A stretch of 51,031 nt of DNA from an uncultured Bacteroidales bacterium (GCA_902787575.1 CADAGX010000025.1:1-51031), one strand, 5' to 3'. Counted from the stretch's first letter, positions 16,139 through 26,273 are shown. Made by a program: numbers and translations. The notes: generated from the sequence alone by a model not told the origin.

Positions 16139-17487
16139 TTCTTTTTTACTTTATGTATCAGCCAGCAAAGCATCCCTATGGAGGTGAAGAAACTCATGGT
16201 GTCCGAGATGGGCATGGTGGCCCACACGCCGTCCAGCCCCCACATTGGCGGCAAAACCACGAGCAGCGGGATGAGAAACAGCAGTTGGCGCGTCAGACTC
16301 TGGAAAATGCTCTTCCCGGCGTGGCCTATGCTTTGGAAGAAATGTCCTATCACCATCTGTGCTCCTACGAGTGGCATGGCAGCCACGATGATGCGATATC
16401 CGCGAACTGCGATGTGGGTGAGTTCGGGGCCTGTGCCGAAAGCGTGGATGACGGCCTCAGGGAAAATTTCTCCGATGAGCGTGCATACCACAGTTACCAG
16501 CGTGGCAGCGCAGATGGTGAGTCGCAGGACGCGCCAGACGCGGTCGTCCTGCCGGGCTCCCCAGTTGTATCCCACGATGGGTTGCATGCCTTGGTTCAGT
16601 CCCATCACTATCATGATGAAAATAAACACCACGCGGTTGGCAATTCCAAACGCGCCAATAGCCATGTCGCCTCCGTATTCTTTCAGTCGATTGTTGATAA
16701 TGAGCACGACAAGGCACGCACACGTATTCATCAGGAATGGGCTGAGACCAATGACGAGTGCCTGCCGTACGATGTCGGCCCGCAGGCGGTAGATGCCACG
16801 CCGCAGGTGGAGCAACTCTGTCTTGCGGCTGAAAAGCCGCAGCTGTACGGCCAGCGACATCGCTTGCGACAGGATGGTGGCAAACGCGGCACCAGCCACA
16901 CCCCATCGGAAAACAAAGATGAAAAGCGGGTCAAGCAGCGTATTGACGGCGATGGTCAGAAAGGTGCAGTTCATGGCCGCCTGCGGATGGCCCGCGCTTC
17001 GCAGTACGGCGTTCAGTCCGAAATAACTGTGGCTTACGACGTTGCCAAGTAGGATTATGCGCATGTAATCTCGCGCGTAGGGCAGCGTGGCTTCGCTGGC
17101 GCCGAAGACGCGCAGAATGTCGTCGAGAAACGGCCAACACACCGCTGTCAGCAGCACGCCTATGATAAGATTCAGCGTGATGGTGTTACCCAGCGTCACT
17201 TGTGCCGTTTCATATTTCTTCTGGCCCAGACGAACACTGATGACCGTGCTGGCTCCCACTCCCACCATGGCGCCGAAGGCCGCCGACAGGTTCATAAACG
17301 GGCTGGCTACGGCCATGCCGCTGATTGCGACGTCGCCCACGCCTCGTCCCACGAAGATGCTGTCCACAATGTTGTAGGCCGAAGTAGCCACCATGGCTGT
17401 GATGGCCGGAGCTGCGTACTGCCAAAGGAGCCGTCCGATGCGCTCGGTGCCCAGTTCTGTAGGCACGTATTGTCTTGTGTTACCCAT
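16135..17487 (-). CDS. MATE-family efflux transporter
   Basis: A multidrug/toxin exporter of 450 aa with about 12 membrane segments. The start MGNTRQYVPTELG at 17487 is chosen over the open frame reaching 17802, because a TACCTTTG box lies 11 bp upstream of it and the extra residues are translated repeat DNA. The N-terminal half has GRLLWQYAAPAITAMVATSAYNIVDSIFVGRGVGD, broken here by the expected helices. It is followed by the MATE signature region GASTVISVRLGQKKYETA and repeats in the C-half (GLNQGMQPIVGYNWGAR). Ion coupling (Na+ or H+) cannot be stated. The downstream partner is the metallophosphoesterase. Confidence 0.93.
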   Translation of the reverse strand: MGNTRQYVPTELGTERIGRLLWQYAAPAITAMVATSAYNIVDSIFVGRGVGDVAISGMAVASPFMNLSAAFGAMVGVGASTVISVRLGQKKYETAQVTLGNTITLNLIIGVLLTAVCWPFLDDILRVFGASEATLPYARDYMRIILLGNVVSHSYFGLNAVLRSAGHPQAAMNCTFLTIAVNTLLDPLFIFVFRWGVAGAAFATILSQAMSLAVQLRLFSRKTELLHLRRGIYRLRADIVRQALVIGLSPFLMNTCACLVVLIINNRLKEYGGDMAIGAFGIANRVVFIFIMIVMGLNQGMQPIVGYNWGARQDDRVWRVLRLTICAATLVTVVCTLIGEIFPEAVIHAFGTGPELTHIAVRGYRIIVAAMPLVGAQMVIGHFFQSIGHAGKSIFQSLTRQLLFLIPLLVVLPPMWGLDGVWATMPISDTMSFFTSIGMLCWLIHKVKKK

Positions 17488-17497
17488 AATCCGGCTG

Positions 17498-17640
17498 CAA
17501 AGGTAGTGCAAACGAGTGGAAAGTGAAAGAAAAACACTTTTTTTCTTTGCTTTCCCGAGTGCAGCCCACTTTCGGCCGCAAGCCAAAGGTAGTGCAAACG
17601 AGCGGAAAGTGAAAGAAAAACCACTTTTTTCTTTGCTCGT
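17498..17640 (-). promoter_or_regulatory. Duplicated promoter region of the MATE gene
   Basis: On the minus strand TACCTTTG occurs twice, at 17498-17505 and 17584-17591, 86 bp apart. Each copy is followed (on the plus strand) by nearly the same block: AGTGCAAACGAG, then C/T, then GGAAAGTGAAAGAAAAA and a T-rich CTTTTTTCTTTGC end. The proximal copy sits 11 bp before the ATG. A related GCAAACGAGCGGAA block lies at 35146-35161 in another promoter region, so the block may be a mobile or selected promoter module. Confidence 0.6.
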
Positions 17641-17729
17641 GTTGTACGTAATTGACCGCTGCAGGAAAAACCATCGGCCGTCGCGACAAAAAATATGAGC
17701 CTGCGGGCTACGATTTCTGAATTTATCTG

Positions 17730-17737
17730 TATCTTTG
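17730..17737 (+). promoter_or_regulatory. -7 box for the 17765 operon
   Basis: TATCTTTG at 17730-17737, 27 bp before the start codon of the exported nuclease/phosphatase-like gene. No clear -33 box. Confidence 0.5.
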
Positions 17738-17764
17738 TGAGCAAGAAGCATATAAATTGCGATT

Positions 17765-18532
17765 ATGAGAAAGTCTTTTTTGTGGATTGCCGTGCTGGCC
17801 ATGTCGCTCGTTGCGTCACAGCCCTGTCAGGCCAAGCGCGTACGGACAGTGCGCCTCAGTACCTACAATATCCAGCACGGCGCAGGGATGGACGAGCAGA
17901 TAGACTACGTGCGGCAGGCCGAAATTATCCGGAAGGCGAAAGCCGAGGTGGCTGCCATACAGGAAGTGGACAGCATGACGCGTCGCAACGGCGGTCGCTA
18001 TGCGTTGGACGAGATGCGCCGAAAGGCTAAACTTCCGTATGCCACATTTGCGCCGGCCATTGACTTTCAGGGCGGTAAGTATGGCGTCGGCTTGCTGAGC
18101 CGGAAACGCCCGCTGTCTGTGAAGCGAATACCCTTGCCCGGTCGCGAAGAACCGCGCATGCTGCTGGTTGCCGAGTTTCGGAATTACGTGGTGGCTTGCA
18201 CCCATCTGAGTCTGACAGCCGAAGACCGCATGAACAGCGTGCCCATCATCGTTGCCGAAGCCTCGAAATGGCAGAAACCATTCTTCGTGATGGGCGACCT
18301 GAATGCAGAGCCCGACTCTCCTTTCGTGCGCGAGATGCAGAACCACTTCCTGTTCCTGAACCCTCCGCACGAAAAGACATTCCCGTCTCGTGAGCCACGT
18401 ATCTGCATAGATTACGTGGCACTCTTCCGCTCTGCGACGGCCACCGTTTCCTCCTGTCGTACGTGGGTTGGCGAGGAAGAGTTCTCGGACCACTGCCCAT
18501 TGCACGCTCGCGTGAGCCTGCGATACGAGTAG
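17765..18532 (+). CDS. Exported endonuclease/exonuclease/phosphatase-family protein
   Basis: 255 aa with a signal peptide (MRKSFLWIAVLAMSLVASQPCQA). The EEP fold motifs are in order: LSTYNIQHG (Asn, about residue 36), AIQEVDS (metal-binding Glu, about 62), ACTHLSL (about 145), GDLNAEPDS (Asp/Asn pair, about 178-186), CIDYV (about 218) and SDHCPLHARV (catalytic Asp/His, about 243). These enzymes hydrolyse phosphodiesters in nucleic acids, phospholipids or inositol phosphates; the substrate cannot be read from the sequence. The periplasmic or surface location, and the neighbouring phosphodiesterase and receptor genes, suggest breakdown of an imported or external phosphoester. Confidence 0.85.
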   Translation: MRKSFLWIAVLAMSLVASQPCQAKRVRTVRLSTYNIQHGAGMDEQIDYVRQAEIIRKAKAEVAAIQEVDSMTRRNGGRYALDEMRRKAKLPYATFAPAIDFQGGKYGVGLLSRKRPLSVKRIPLPGREEPRMLLVAEFRNYVVACTHLSLTAEDRMNSVPIIVAEASKWQKPFFVMGDLNAEPDSPFVREMQNHFLFLNPPHEKTFPSREPRICIDYVALFRSATATVSSCRTWVGEEEFSDHCPLHARVSLRYE

Positions 18533-18582
18533 TGGGGAAGCGCGAATCCCGAAAAGTTGCCAATAAGTTTAAACCTTAGCAT

Positions 18583-19806
18583 ATGATGAAACGGATTTTG
18601 TTGCTTTGTCTTTCGCTTGCCTGCGTGGGCCTGCAAGCCAAAACGCGCAAGGCAGTTTTTGTCATTATCGACGGCGTTCCGGCCGATCGCATCGAACAGT
18701 TGCGCCCGCCCACGCTGATGAGTATTGCCAAAGCCGGGCATTACAGCCGTGCCTATTGTGGCGGAGATGTGGGGTGCTACAACGAGACGCGAACGATTTC
18801 TGCCGTCGGTTACACTAATATCCTGACGGGAACTTGGTTCAACAAACACAATGTGAAGGGCAATAGCAACATTGAGGAGAATTATTCTTATCCCACCGTC
18901 TTTCGTATTGCGAAAGACCAGCCTCGTTCTGTCAGTACGGCGCTTTTCTCCAGTTGGACGGACAATCGCACCATTCTGCTGGGCGAGGGGCGCGAAGAGA
19001 CACGCTGTCTGAAGATAGATTATGTGTGCGACGGCTATGACAACGACACGTTGGCGTATCCTCACGTGCCGGGCGACTTGCATCTGCGCGACATAGATGG
19101 GCGCGTATGCGATGAGGCTGCCAAATGCATTGCCGCCAATGCGCCAGACCTCAGCTGGATTTATCTTTGGTACACGGACGACGCGTACCATCAGTACGGC
19201 TACGGAAAGTTTACCGACGAGGCAGTGCTGAACGCCGATCGCCAGTTGGCACCCGTATGGGACGCCATACAGAAGCGGCAGAAGGAGACAGACGAGGAGT
19301 GGCTTGTCATCGTCACCACCGACCACGGGCGAGACGTATGGGGACGCAGTCATGGACGGCAGAGCCAAAGCGAGAGAACCGTGTGGATGATATGCAACCA
19401 GAAGAAACTCAACCGCCAGTTCTTCCGTCCCACGCTGTCGCACGTAGACATCGCACCCACCATTTGCCGTTGGATGGGCTTCGAGCGAATGGAAGAGATA
19501 CAGACAGAAATGGACGGGATTCCCTTCGTAGGCAAGACGGATATCTATGGTTTGCGCGCAGAACCGTATGACCGCGAGGTAACCCTGCGGTGGCAACACG
19601 AGGGACCGAATGCAACCGCTCAGATTTTTGTTGCCACAACAAACGATTTTGCTCGTGGGAAGAGTGACAAGTGGACGAAGGCGGGCGAGACTGACGCCAA
19701 GAAAAAAGAATTCCGGTTGAACTTAGACGACTACGGACGCTCGGATTTCTATAAGTTTCTGGTCTGCACGCCCAGCACTACGCTCAATTGCTGGCTGAAG
19801 AAGTAG
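18583..19806 (+). CDS. Exported type I phosphodiesterase / alkaline-phosphatase-superfamily protein
   Basis: 407 aa with a short signal peptide (MMKRILLLCLSLACVGLQA). Alkaline-phosphatase-superfamily motifs: FVIIDGVPADRI (first metal Asp), a nucleophile region ISAVGYTNILTG resembling that of nucleotide pyrophosphatases, the metal-site segment YTDDAYHQYGYG, and VTTDHGRD (Asp-His pair). The C-terminal 80 residues form a separate beta-rich segment of the fibronectin-like kind. Likely activity is hydrolysis of phosphodiester or phosphonate-type bonds in the periplasm; phosphatase or sulfatase activity is possible. It follows the EEP gene by 50 nt and precedes the receptor by 46 nt in the same direction. 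Confidence 0.82.
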   Translation: MMKRILLLCLSLACVGLQAKTRKAVFVIIDGVPADRIEQLRPPTLMSIAKAGHYSRAYCGGDVGCYNETRTISAVGYTNILTGTWFNKHNVKGNSNIEENYSYPTVFRIAKDQPRSVSTALFSSWTDNRTILLGEGREETRCLKIDYVCDGYDNDTLAYPHVPGDLHLRDIDGRVCDEAAKCIAANAPDLSWIYLWYTDDAYHQYGYGKFTDEAVLNADRQLAPVWDAIQKRQKETDEEWLVIVTTDHGRDVWGRSHGRQSQSERTVWMICNQKKLNRQFFRPTLSHVDIAPTICRWMGFERMEEIQTEMDGIPFVGKTDIYGLRAEPYDREVTLRWQHEGPNATAQIFVATTNDFARGKSDKWTKAGETDAKKKEFRLNLDDYGRSDFYKFLVCTPSTTLNCWLKK

Positions 19807-19852
19807 CGAAAGTAACGTTCCCAAAAGCATCATTCCCAAGTTCCTCAAGCCG

Positions 19853-22003
19853 ATGAAAAGGATTCTTCTCTGCACATTGCTGGCCTTCGGCGCACAAATG
19901 GCAGTGGCTCAGCAGCCCGACACGCTGCGACAGGTTACCGTGGCCGGGCAGCGTCGTCAGGTCGTTTACCGCATGGACCGCAAGAAGATAGATGCCCAGC
20001 AGATTCTCAGCGCCAGCGGCGGAACGGCGGCCGATGTACTGGCCACAATACCGTCGGTGCAGGTGGATGCCGACGGGGAGATAGCTTTCCGTGGCAGCAA
20101 GGAGTTTCTGGTTTACATAGATGGCAAGCCGAGTCCGCTTACAGGAACGGCCGCACTGCGCCAGATTCCGGCTGCCGTCATCCAACACATCGAGTTGCTT
20201 ACTACGCCCGGTGCGCGGTATCGGGCAGAGGGCGATGTGGGAATCATCAATATCACTACGCAGAAAGGCAAAACAGAAGGGCTCAGCGGAATGCTCACAG
20301 CCAGCGGCACAACTTTGGGCGGATGGAGTGGCAACGGACGCATGGACTGGCAACACGGACGAAATCGTGTTTGGGCCAATATGCAGGCAAACCGCTATCG
20401 AGGCGTGAGCGATTTCCGACAGGAGAAGACAACACTGGTGGATAACTACCTTACGACGAGCCGCTCCGACGGGCAGCGTTTCCGCACGGAGCGGGCATAC
20501 ATCGGAACACTCGGCTGGCAGTATGCGGTCGAAGACCGTCACCTGCTGAGTGTCGACCTGCAAAGCGGACAGACGAAGAACCGTCGTGGCGGAGATATGG
20601 ACTACGACGAAGACCGGCTCCTCACGACAGACGGAACGCGCCAAATGAAATCCTTCGACAGCCATGACCGTTATATGCTCGAGAAAGAGCTCGTGCAACT
20701 CTCTGCCAGCTATCTGTGGCGTATCAACGAGCGTGGCGACCAGATTTCCGTGCAGAGTCGCAATCGATACGACTGGCACTCGCTCGAATACACTGAGAGC
20801 AATATGTTTCTGCCTGCGGGTGGCCGCGCGGAAGGTACGCGTGGTTATGAGGAAGAGCACCATTGGGACTGCGACGAACAACTCGACTACAAACTGCAGT
20901 ATCGGCCCATGGGTACACTGGAGGCAGGCTACCAGTACGTTACGTACAGCGAGATAGGTGGCTATAACATCAACTACTGGATACCGGCAGCGCAGGAATT
21001 TCAGTGGCAGGACGACCTGCACGCGCCTTTCGACTATCACCGCCAGACGCATTCACTTTACGCCGTGGTTACGGACCATTTCGGTAAACTTGATGCCGAT
21101 GCCGGCTTGCGTATGGACCGTGTTCGCGACGAGATGACAATTGCTGTGGCTGGTGCCGACCGCGACCGTCGTCGCGTGGAGCTTTATCCTTCGGCTCACG
21201 TCGCATACAATTCAGCACGCGGTACTTTCGGCCTTGGGTATGCACGTCGCACAAACCGTCCTGGAATCTGGAAGATGGAGCCGTACATCACGTATGAGGA
21301 TTATTACACAAAGAAGATTGGCAATCCCGACATCAACCCCGAGTACATCCACTCGCTGGAGGCCAATTATCACAAGGCTTTTGCGGGCGGCCACTCGCTT
21401 CATCTGACGGCTTATCAGCGCTGGCGTACAGGTGTAGTGGACGAGATACGTGTGGCATACGAGCCAGGCATCACGCTGGACTCCATTATCAACGCCGGAA
21501 ACCAGATAGACCGAGGCGCAGAGCTCAGCCTTGTGCTGAAGCCTCTGAAGAAGTGGACGACGACGCTGAATGGTGACGTTCACAACTATCGTTTCTCGAG
21601 TCGCTACGCAGGTTGCACCAGTGCGCACGGAGTGAGCTACGCTTTGAGCTGCATCAATCAGATATCGGCGTCGCCAACCACAAAATTGCAGTTCGACGGG
21701 CATGTGGTTGGCCCTCATCGGCTGACGCAGGGGCGCGAGAAAGCTTACTGCTATTTCGATTTTGCGGCGCGGCAGCAGCTAATGCGTGGACGCTTGGCGG
21801 TGGCTCTGGTGGCGCACGACGTGTTGGGCACAGCCCGTTACCACAACTGGCGCACCACACCCACTCTGCAGTCCGAGACGCACGTAAGGCCCAAATATCC
21901 AAACCTGACACTCACGCTGTCTTACTTCTTCAATACTTCGGGCAAGGAACAGCAGGCCGGTGCCGTGAGCAAGGGTGCAGTCTTTGAAGGCAAAGACTTC
22001 TGA
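19853..22003 (+). CDS. TonB-dependent-receptor-like outer membrane protein
   Basis: 716 aa. The signal peptide (MKRILLCTLLAFGAQMAVAQ) is followed directly by a TonB-box-like DTLRQVTVAG and a plug domain (ADVLATIPSVQVDADGEIAF.. ..VYIDGKPSP.. ..IQHIELLTTPGARYRAEG..GIINITT). The remainder is a large beta-barrel of the Bacteroidetes OMP_b-brl_3 type ending in aromatic strands. The usual N-terminal carboxypeptidase-regulatory-like domain is absent, so it is a short form. No SusD-like partner follows. The substrate is unknown; neighbouring phosphoesterases suggest a phosphorylated compound, but that is inference from position only. Confidence 0.87.
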   Translation: MKRILLCTLLAFGAQMAVAQQPDTLRQVTVAGQRRQVVYRMDRKKIDAQQILSASGGTAADVLATIPSVQVDADGEIAFRGSKEFLVYIDGKPSPLTGTAALRQIPAAVIQHIELLTTPGARYRAEGDVGIINITTQKGKTEGLSGMLTASGTTLGGWSGNGRMDWQHGRNRVWANMQANRYRGVSDFRQEKTTLVDNYLTTSRSDGQRFRTERAYIGTLGWQYAVEDRHLLSVDLQSGQTKNRRGGDMDYDEDRLLTTDGTRQMKSFDSHDRYMLEKELVQLSASYLWRINERGDQISVQSRNRYDWHSLEYTESNMFLPAGGRAEGTRGYEEEHHWDCDEQLDYKLQYRPMGTLEAGYQYVTYSEIGGYNINYWIPAAQEFQWQDDLHAPFDYHRQTHSLYAVVTDHFGKLDADAGLRMDRVRDEMTIAVAGADRDRRRVELYPSAHVAYNSARGTFGLGYARRTNRPGIWKMEPYITYEDYYTKKIGNPDINPEYIHSLEANYHKAFAGGHSLHLTAYQRWRTGVVDEIRVAYEPGITLDSIINAGNQIDRGAELSLVLKPLKKWTTTLNGDVHNYRFSSRYAGCTSAHGVSYALSCINQISASPTTKLQFDGHVVGPHRLTQGREKAYCYFDFAARQQLMRGRLAVALVAHDVLGTARYHNWRTTPTLQSETHVRPKYPNLTLTLSYFFNTSGKEQQAGAVSKGAVFEGKDF

Positions 22004-22026
22004 GAATTGAAAAGAAGAAAGATATT

Positions 22027-23502
22027 ATGAAGATGATGGATTTGTTACATTTCACCGAGCATTCCCGCCACGTATTTGCGCAGAAGTGGCATCTGTGCCT
22101 CTGCCTACTATTTTTCACGCTTGGCACTCCCTCTGCTATGGCTGAGACCGAGAAGCCCGACTATACAAAATGGAGCATCCACGATGGGAAATTCTATTTC
22201 GATGGCAAGTGGGTGTTCCTAAAGGTTGCCAAGCCGCTTATCAATTATGCCGACGCCAATAGCGTGAACGCCCTCATTGATAAACTTGACCTCCTGAAGG
22301 AAAAGCATTACAATGCCATAGAGATGAATTGCTACTGGCATCACTTCGACAAGAACGGCGACGGCATTATTGACGTATCGCTGACACCGCTGAAGAATAT
22401 TATCAATGCGGTTTACAACCGGGGCATGTATCCGTGTCTGAGCGTGGAAACCTATGCGGTGGGCGGCGGCAACATCCCCGACGGCTTTTGGTTGCGCAAC
22501 AAGGATGCGTACGCCATTGACTCGAACGGCAATCAAGTAAACGACACCGAGTACGGTTTCGGCACTCGCGTGGTGTCTATTTTTCACGCGGGTTATCGCA
22601 ATACGGTGCATCGCTATATTAGCAACTTGGCACGCGCTGTCGATACGAAGAAGATACTCTATTTCGAGACCACCGTAGAGCCCCAGTATATGGGTAATAC
22701 GGCCATTTGCTACAGTGAGAATGCACGCGCGGAATATAACAAGTGGCGCGAGGAAAATGGCATCACAGATGCAGCATCGGCTATGCCCGAAACGTTTCCC
22801 ATGCCACAGAGTTTTGTCAAGAACGAGATTTGGAACAAGTTTCGGGCGCAGTTCTTGGCCCGATGGGTGAACGAGGATGCCGAGGCTTTTCGTTCCGTAG
22901 CAGGAGAGAATGCCCGTGTGGCCGTAGACTATCTCGATGCCAGCGAGTCGGTTCAGTACTTGCGCGACGGAAACCCGATAGAATTCCTGCGTTCCCTCAC
23001 TTGCGCCAACATTATTCAGATTAACTGGACTTGGAACTTGGAAACAAAATCGCTCAACCACAAGGCCTACGACCGCGTATGGCAGGTCAAGAACGAGACG
23101 GGGCGTGACTGGGTGGTGGCCGAACATATGACATTCAACGGCAACGACTTCACCCGCTTGACCGACGAGCAGCGACGCCTCATTCTGGAGAATACCTTGC
23201 AGCGAGGTACGCGCTTCGGTTGGGAGTTCACCAATGTGAACAACAGCACGTCAGACGAATTCTCGCTCTATTACGATGACTTCTCTCCAAAACCCACCAT
23301 TGCCACGGTGGACAACGATTGGGAACACTGGGTGGAGCGCATTGCTTATTGGGAGAAACAGCTCTGTCCGGTGGAAACCATGAGAGTCGAGCAGATAGCC
23401 AGCCCGTCTGTGTACACCATCCACGGGACAACTGTTCCAAACAGTGCGTTGCCGCCAAGCCTCTACATCATTAATGGACGAAAAACGCTGGTCACCCGCT
23501 AA
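22027..23502 (+). CDS. Exported glycoside-hydrolase-like TIM-barrel protein
   Basis: 491 aa. A signal segment with an unusually long N-region ends near residue 40 (...LGTPSAMAE). The body reads like a clan GH-A hydrolase: HDGKFYFDGKWVFLKVAKPL, then a first-strand/helix unit (IDKLDLLKEKHYNAIEMNCYW), NAVYNRGMYPCLSVET, an acid residue in LYFETTVEPQY, and VVAEHMTFNG near the end. An EF-hand-like DKNGDGIID occurs near residue 100. The C-terminus (PPSLYIINGRKTLVTR) resembles the GLYIINGKKV sorting-type tail. I cannot assign a GH family or confirm catalytic residues. It is 24 nt after the receptor gene and is the last gene before the shared terminator. Confidence 0.6.
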   Translation: MKMMDLLHFTEHSRHVFAQKWHLCLCLLFFTLGTPSAMAETEKPDYTKWSIHDGKFYFDGKWVFLKVAKPLINYADANSVNALIDKLDLLKEKHYNAIEMNCYWHHFDKNGDGIIDVSLTPLKNIINAVYNRGMYPCLSVETYAVGGGNIPDGFWLRNKDAYAIDSNGNQVNDTEYGFGTRVVSIFHAGYRNTVHRYISNLARAVDTKKILYFETTVEPQYMGNTAICYSENARAEYNKWREENGITDAASAMPETFPMPQSFVKNEIWNKFRAQFLARWVNEDAEAFRSVAGENARVAVDYLDASESVQYLRDGNPIEFLRSLTCANIIQINWTWNLETKSLNHKAYDRVWQVKNETGRDWVVAEHMTFNGNDFTRLTDEQRRLILENTLQRGTRFGWEFTNVNNSTSDEFSLYYDDFSPKPTIATVDNDWEHWVERIAYWEKQLCPVETMRVEQIASPSVYTIHGTTVPNSALPPSLYIINGRKTLVTR

Positions 23503-23550
23503 TTGATGTGAGAGTCTTTATTCAGGGCATACAGCGAAGCGGAAATAAAA

Positions 23551-23594
23551 ATGAGAGAGAGCGGTTGCAGGAATTCCGCTCTCTCTCATTTTAC
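23551..23594. terminator. Bidirectional terminator between the glycosidase-like gene and alaS
   Basis: ATGAGAGAGAGCGG (23551-23564) pairs perfectly with CCGCTCTCTCTCAT (23576-23589). It has AATAAAA before and TTTTA after, so it works for both convergent genes. Confidence 0.85.
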
Positions 23595-23614
23595 ATCTAT
23601 TATATATAGGTATA

Positions 23615-26230
23615 TTAGAGCGCAAGCTCTATTACCTTATCTACAGCAGCGCGTAGCCCGTCGGGATTCTTGCCTCCGGCAGTGGCGAAGTGTGGCTGGC
23701 CACCTCCGCCGCCTTGAATCAGTTTGCCGGCTTCGCGTACCAACAGCCCTGCATTCTTACCTTCGGAAACAAGGTCGTCTGAGAAGGAGACGGTGAGGGA
23801 GGGCTTACCTTCGGCCGCGCCCCCAATAACCACCAGCAGTCGCTCCGTAAACTGGGCACGCAGTTGGAAGGCCATGTCCTTGGCCGACTGGGCATCGATG
23901 GGCAGTACACCGCTGATTACCTTAACTCCTCCAATGGTGCGGGCCTGTTCTACCAGCGCCTTTTTCAGACTCTGTGCCTGTTGAGCCTTAAACTCGTCTA
24001 CTTGATGCTTCAGCTCTGCATTTTCGTTGATGGCCTTCTGGATAGTGGACATCAGGTCAGGCGCATTGTTGAAGAGTCCTTTCAGGTTAAGCATGAGGTC
24101 TTGCATGTGGTCGAGCATATCTTCCACCTTGCGGCCGGTGATGGCTTCGATACGTCGCACTCCAGCGGCTATGCTGCTCTCGCTGACAATACGTACCATG
24201 CCCAGACGGCCGGTGGAACTGGCGTGGCATCCGCCGCAGAACTCTACGCTTTGACCAAACTGCACTACGCGGACACGGTCGCCGTACTTCTCGCCGAAGA
24301 GAGCAATGGCTCCCAGCTTGCGGGCCTCCTCGATGGGCAGGTCGCGATACTCTTGCAGGGGCAGGTTCTGGCGTATCTTTTCGTTTACCAAATGCTCTAC
24401 CTCGCGGATTTGCTCGGGCGTAACTTTCTCGAAATGTGAAAAGTCGAAGCGCAGACCCTCGGCCGACACAAGCGAGCCTTTCTGCTCCACATGACTACCC
24501 AGCACTTGGCGCAGGGCCTCGTCGAGCAAGTGCGTGCAGGTGTGATTGGCCTCGATGGCTCGCCGCCGCTCTACGTCTACGCAGGCCATAAACTCGGCTT
24601 CGGGTGCAGCTGGTATGCGGTCTACTATGTGTATGGCCACACCGTTTTCCTTCTTGGTGTCAAGGACGCGGATGGTCTCGGCCTCGTTGATGAGTTCGCC
24701 TTGGTCGCCAACCTCACCACCCATTTCGCCGTAGAAGGGCGTCTCGGACAGAATGACTTCGAAGACGACACCTTTCTTTTGCTTCACCTCGCGGTACTTA
24801 AGTATGTGGCAGGTGTATTCAGTGTAGTCGTAGCCCACGAAACGGCTCTCGCCATCGGCAAGCACGTGCCAGTCGCCCAACTCCACCTGTGCTGCTCCGC
24901 GGGCGCGAGCTTTCTGCTTCTCCATCTCGGTCTGGAATCCAGCTTCGTCCACCGAGAGGCCGTTTTCGCGACAGATGAGTTGCGTGAGGTCGAGTGGGAA
25001 TCCAAACGTGTCGAAGAGCGTGAAGGCATCTTCGCCCGAGATTTCGGACTTTCCGGCGGCTTTGGCCTCGTCCATCACTCCACCCAAGCGTCGGATGCCA
25101 GTCTCGAGGGTGCGCAAGAAGCTGTCTTCCTCCTCTTTCATCACCTTCATGATAAGCTCCTGCTGAGCGGCAATCTCGGGGAAGGCTGTCCCCATCTCGC
25201 GCACAAGTGTAGGCACGAGTTCGTAGATGAAGGCTTGCTTCTGGCCGAGGAACGTATAGCCGTAGCGTACGGCACGGCGCAGGATGCGACGAATGACATA
25301 ACCAGCCTTGGCGTTGCTGGGTAACTGGCCGTCTGCGATGCTGAAAGCAATGGCTCGCAGGTGGTCCACTACCACTCGCATGGCGGTGTCGGTCTGCTCG
25401 CTGTCTCCGTAACGCACACCTGCCTTCTGGCCAAGTGCTTGGATGAGGGGCTGGAAGACATCTGTGTCGTAGTTGCTAGTCTTGCCCTGCATGGTGCGCA
25501 CCAGACGCTCGAATCCCATGCCCGTGTCTATCACTTTAGCTGGCAGCGGCTCGAGCGAGTGGTCGGCCTTGCGGTTGTACTGCATAAAGACGAGGTTCCA
25601 TATCTCGATGACCTGCGGATGGTCTTTGTTCACGAGTTGAGCGCCTGGTATAGCGGCCTTCTCGGCCTCGGAGCGGCTGTCGATATGAATCTCGGAGCAG
25701 GGACCGCAGGGTCCTGTGTCGCCCATTTCCCAGAAGTTGTCGTGCTTGTTGCCATTGATGATGTGGTCCTTGGGTAGGAATTGTTCCCAGATAGCAGCGG
25801 CCTCGTCGTCTCGCTGTAGGCCTTCCTCGGGCGAGCCCTCGAAGACTGTGGCATAGAGATTCTTAGGATCGAGTTTCAGAACGTCCACCAGATACTCCCA
25901 AGCCCATGAGATAGCCTCGCGCTTGAAGTAGTCGCCAAACGACCAGTTGCCCAACATCTCAAACATGGTGTGGTGATACGTATCGTGGCCCACTTCCTCA
26001 AGGTCGTTGTGCTTGCCGCTCACTCGCAGACACTTTTGCGTGTCGGCTTGGCGGCGGCTTTTGGGTGTGGCGTTGCCCAGTATGATGTCCTTGAACTGGT
26101 TCATGCCAGCGTTTGTGAACATAAGCGTCGGGTCATCCTTCACCACCATTGGGGCTGAAGGCACAATAAGGTGTCCCTTGGACTCGAAGAACTGCTTGAA
26201 CGAGTCGCGGATTTCGTTTGCTGTCATCAT
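23615..26230 (-). CDS. alaS: Alanyl-tRNA synthetase
   Basis: Charges tRNA-Ala in the cytoplasm; 871 aa, full length. The class II catalytic core lies at the N-terminus ([13 protein letters not shown], then [15 protein letters not shown] and the motif 2 region [13 protein letters not shown]). The editing domain has the zinc ligands HTCTH (about 562-566) and CGGCH (about 663-667), needed to clear Ser- and Gly-tRNA-Ala. The C-terminal C-Ala domain has the usual glycine-rich end ([18 protein letters not shown]). The start [11 protein letters not shown] places the gene 40 bp below a TACCTTTG box. It is monocistronic, and convergent with the glycosidase-like gene. Confidence 0.98.
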   Translation of the reverse strand: MMTANEIRDSFKQFFESKGHLIVPSAPMVVKDDPTLMFTNAGMNQFKDIILGNATPKSRRQADTQKCLRVSGKHNDLEEVGHDTYHHTMFEMLGNWSFGDYFKREAISWAWEYLVDVLKLDPKNLYATVFEGSPEEGLQRDDEAAAIWEQFLPKDHIINGNKHDNFWEMGDTGPCGPCSEIHIDSRSEAEKAAIPGAQLVNKDHPQVIEIWNLVFMQYNRKADHSLEPLPAKVIDTGMGFERLVRTMQGKTSNYDTDVFQPLIQALGQKAGVRYGDSEQTDTAMRVVVDHLRAIAFSIADGQLPSNAKAGYVIRRILRRAVRYGYTFLGQKQAFIYELVPTLVREMGTAFPEIAAQQELIMKVMKEEEDSFLRTLETGIRRLGGVMDEAKAAGKSEISGEDAFTLFDTFGFPLDLTQLICRENGLSVDEAGFQTEMEKQKARARGAAQVELGDWHVLADGESRFVGYDYTEYTCHILKYREVKQKKGVVFEVILSETPFYGEMGGEVGDQGELINEAETIRVLDTKKENGVAIHIVDRIPAAPEAEFMACVDVERRRAIEANHTCTHLLDEALRQVLGSHVEQKGSLVSAEGLRFDFSHFEKVTPEQIREVEHLVNEKIRQNLPLQEYRDLPIEEARKLGAIALFGEKYGDRVRVVQFGQSVEFCGGCHASSTGRLGMVRIVSESSIAAGVRRIEAITGRKVEDMLDHMQDLMLNLKGLFNNAPDLMSTIQKAINENAELKHQVDEFKAQQAQSLKKALVEQARTIGGVKVISGVLPIDAQSAKDMAFQLRAQFTERLLVVIGGAAEGKPSLTVSFSDDLVSEGKNAGLLVREAGKLIQGGGGGQPHFATAGGKNPDGLRAAVDKVIELAL

Positions 26231-26273
26231 ATATTCTGTGTTTTATTTAAGACTTTCTTGCCGAAAATTGTTG

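Noticed and set aside
17488-17802. N-terminal extension of the MATE protein (105 residues)
   Set aside because: The extension is translated promoter/repeat DNA. TACCTTTG boxes lie within it and the family starts at MGNTRQ.
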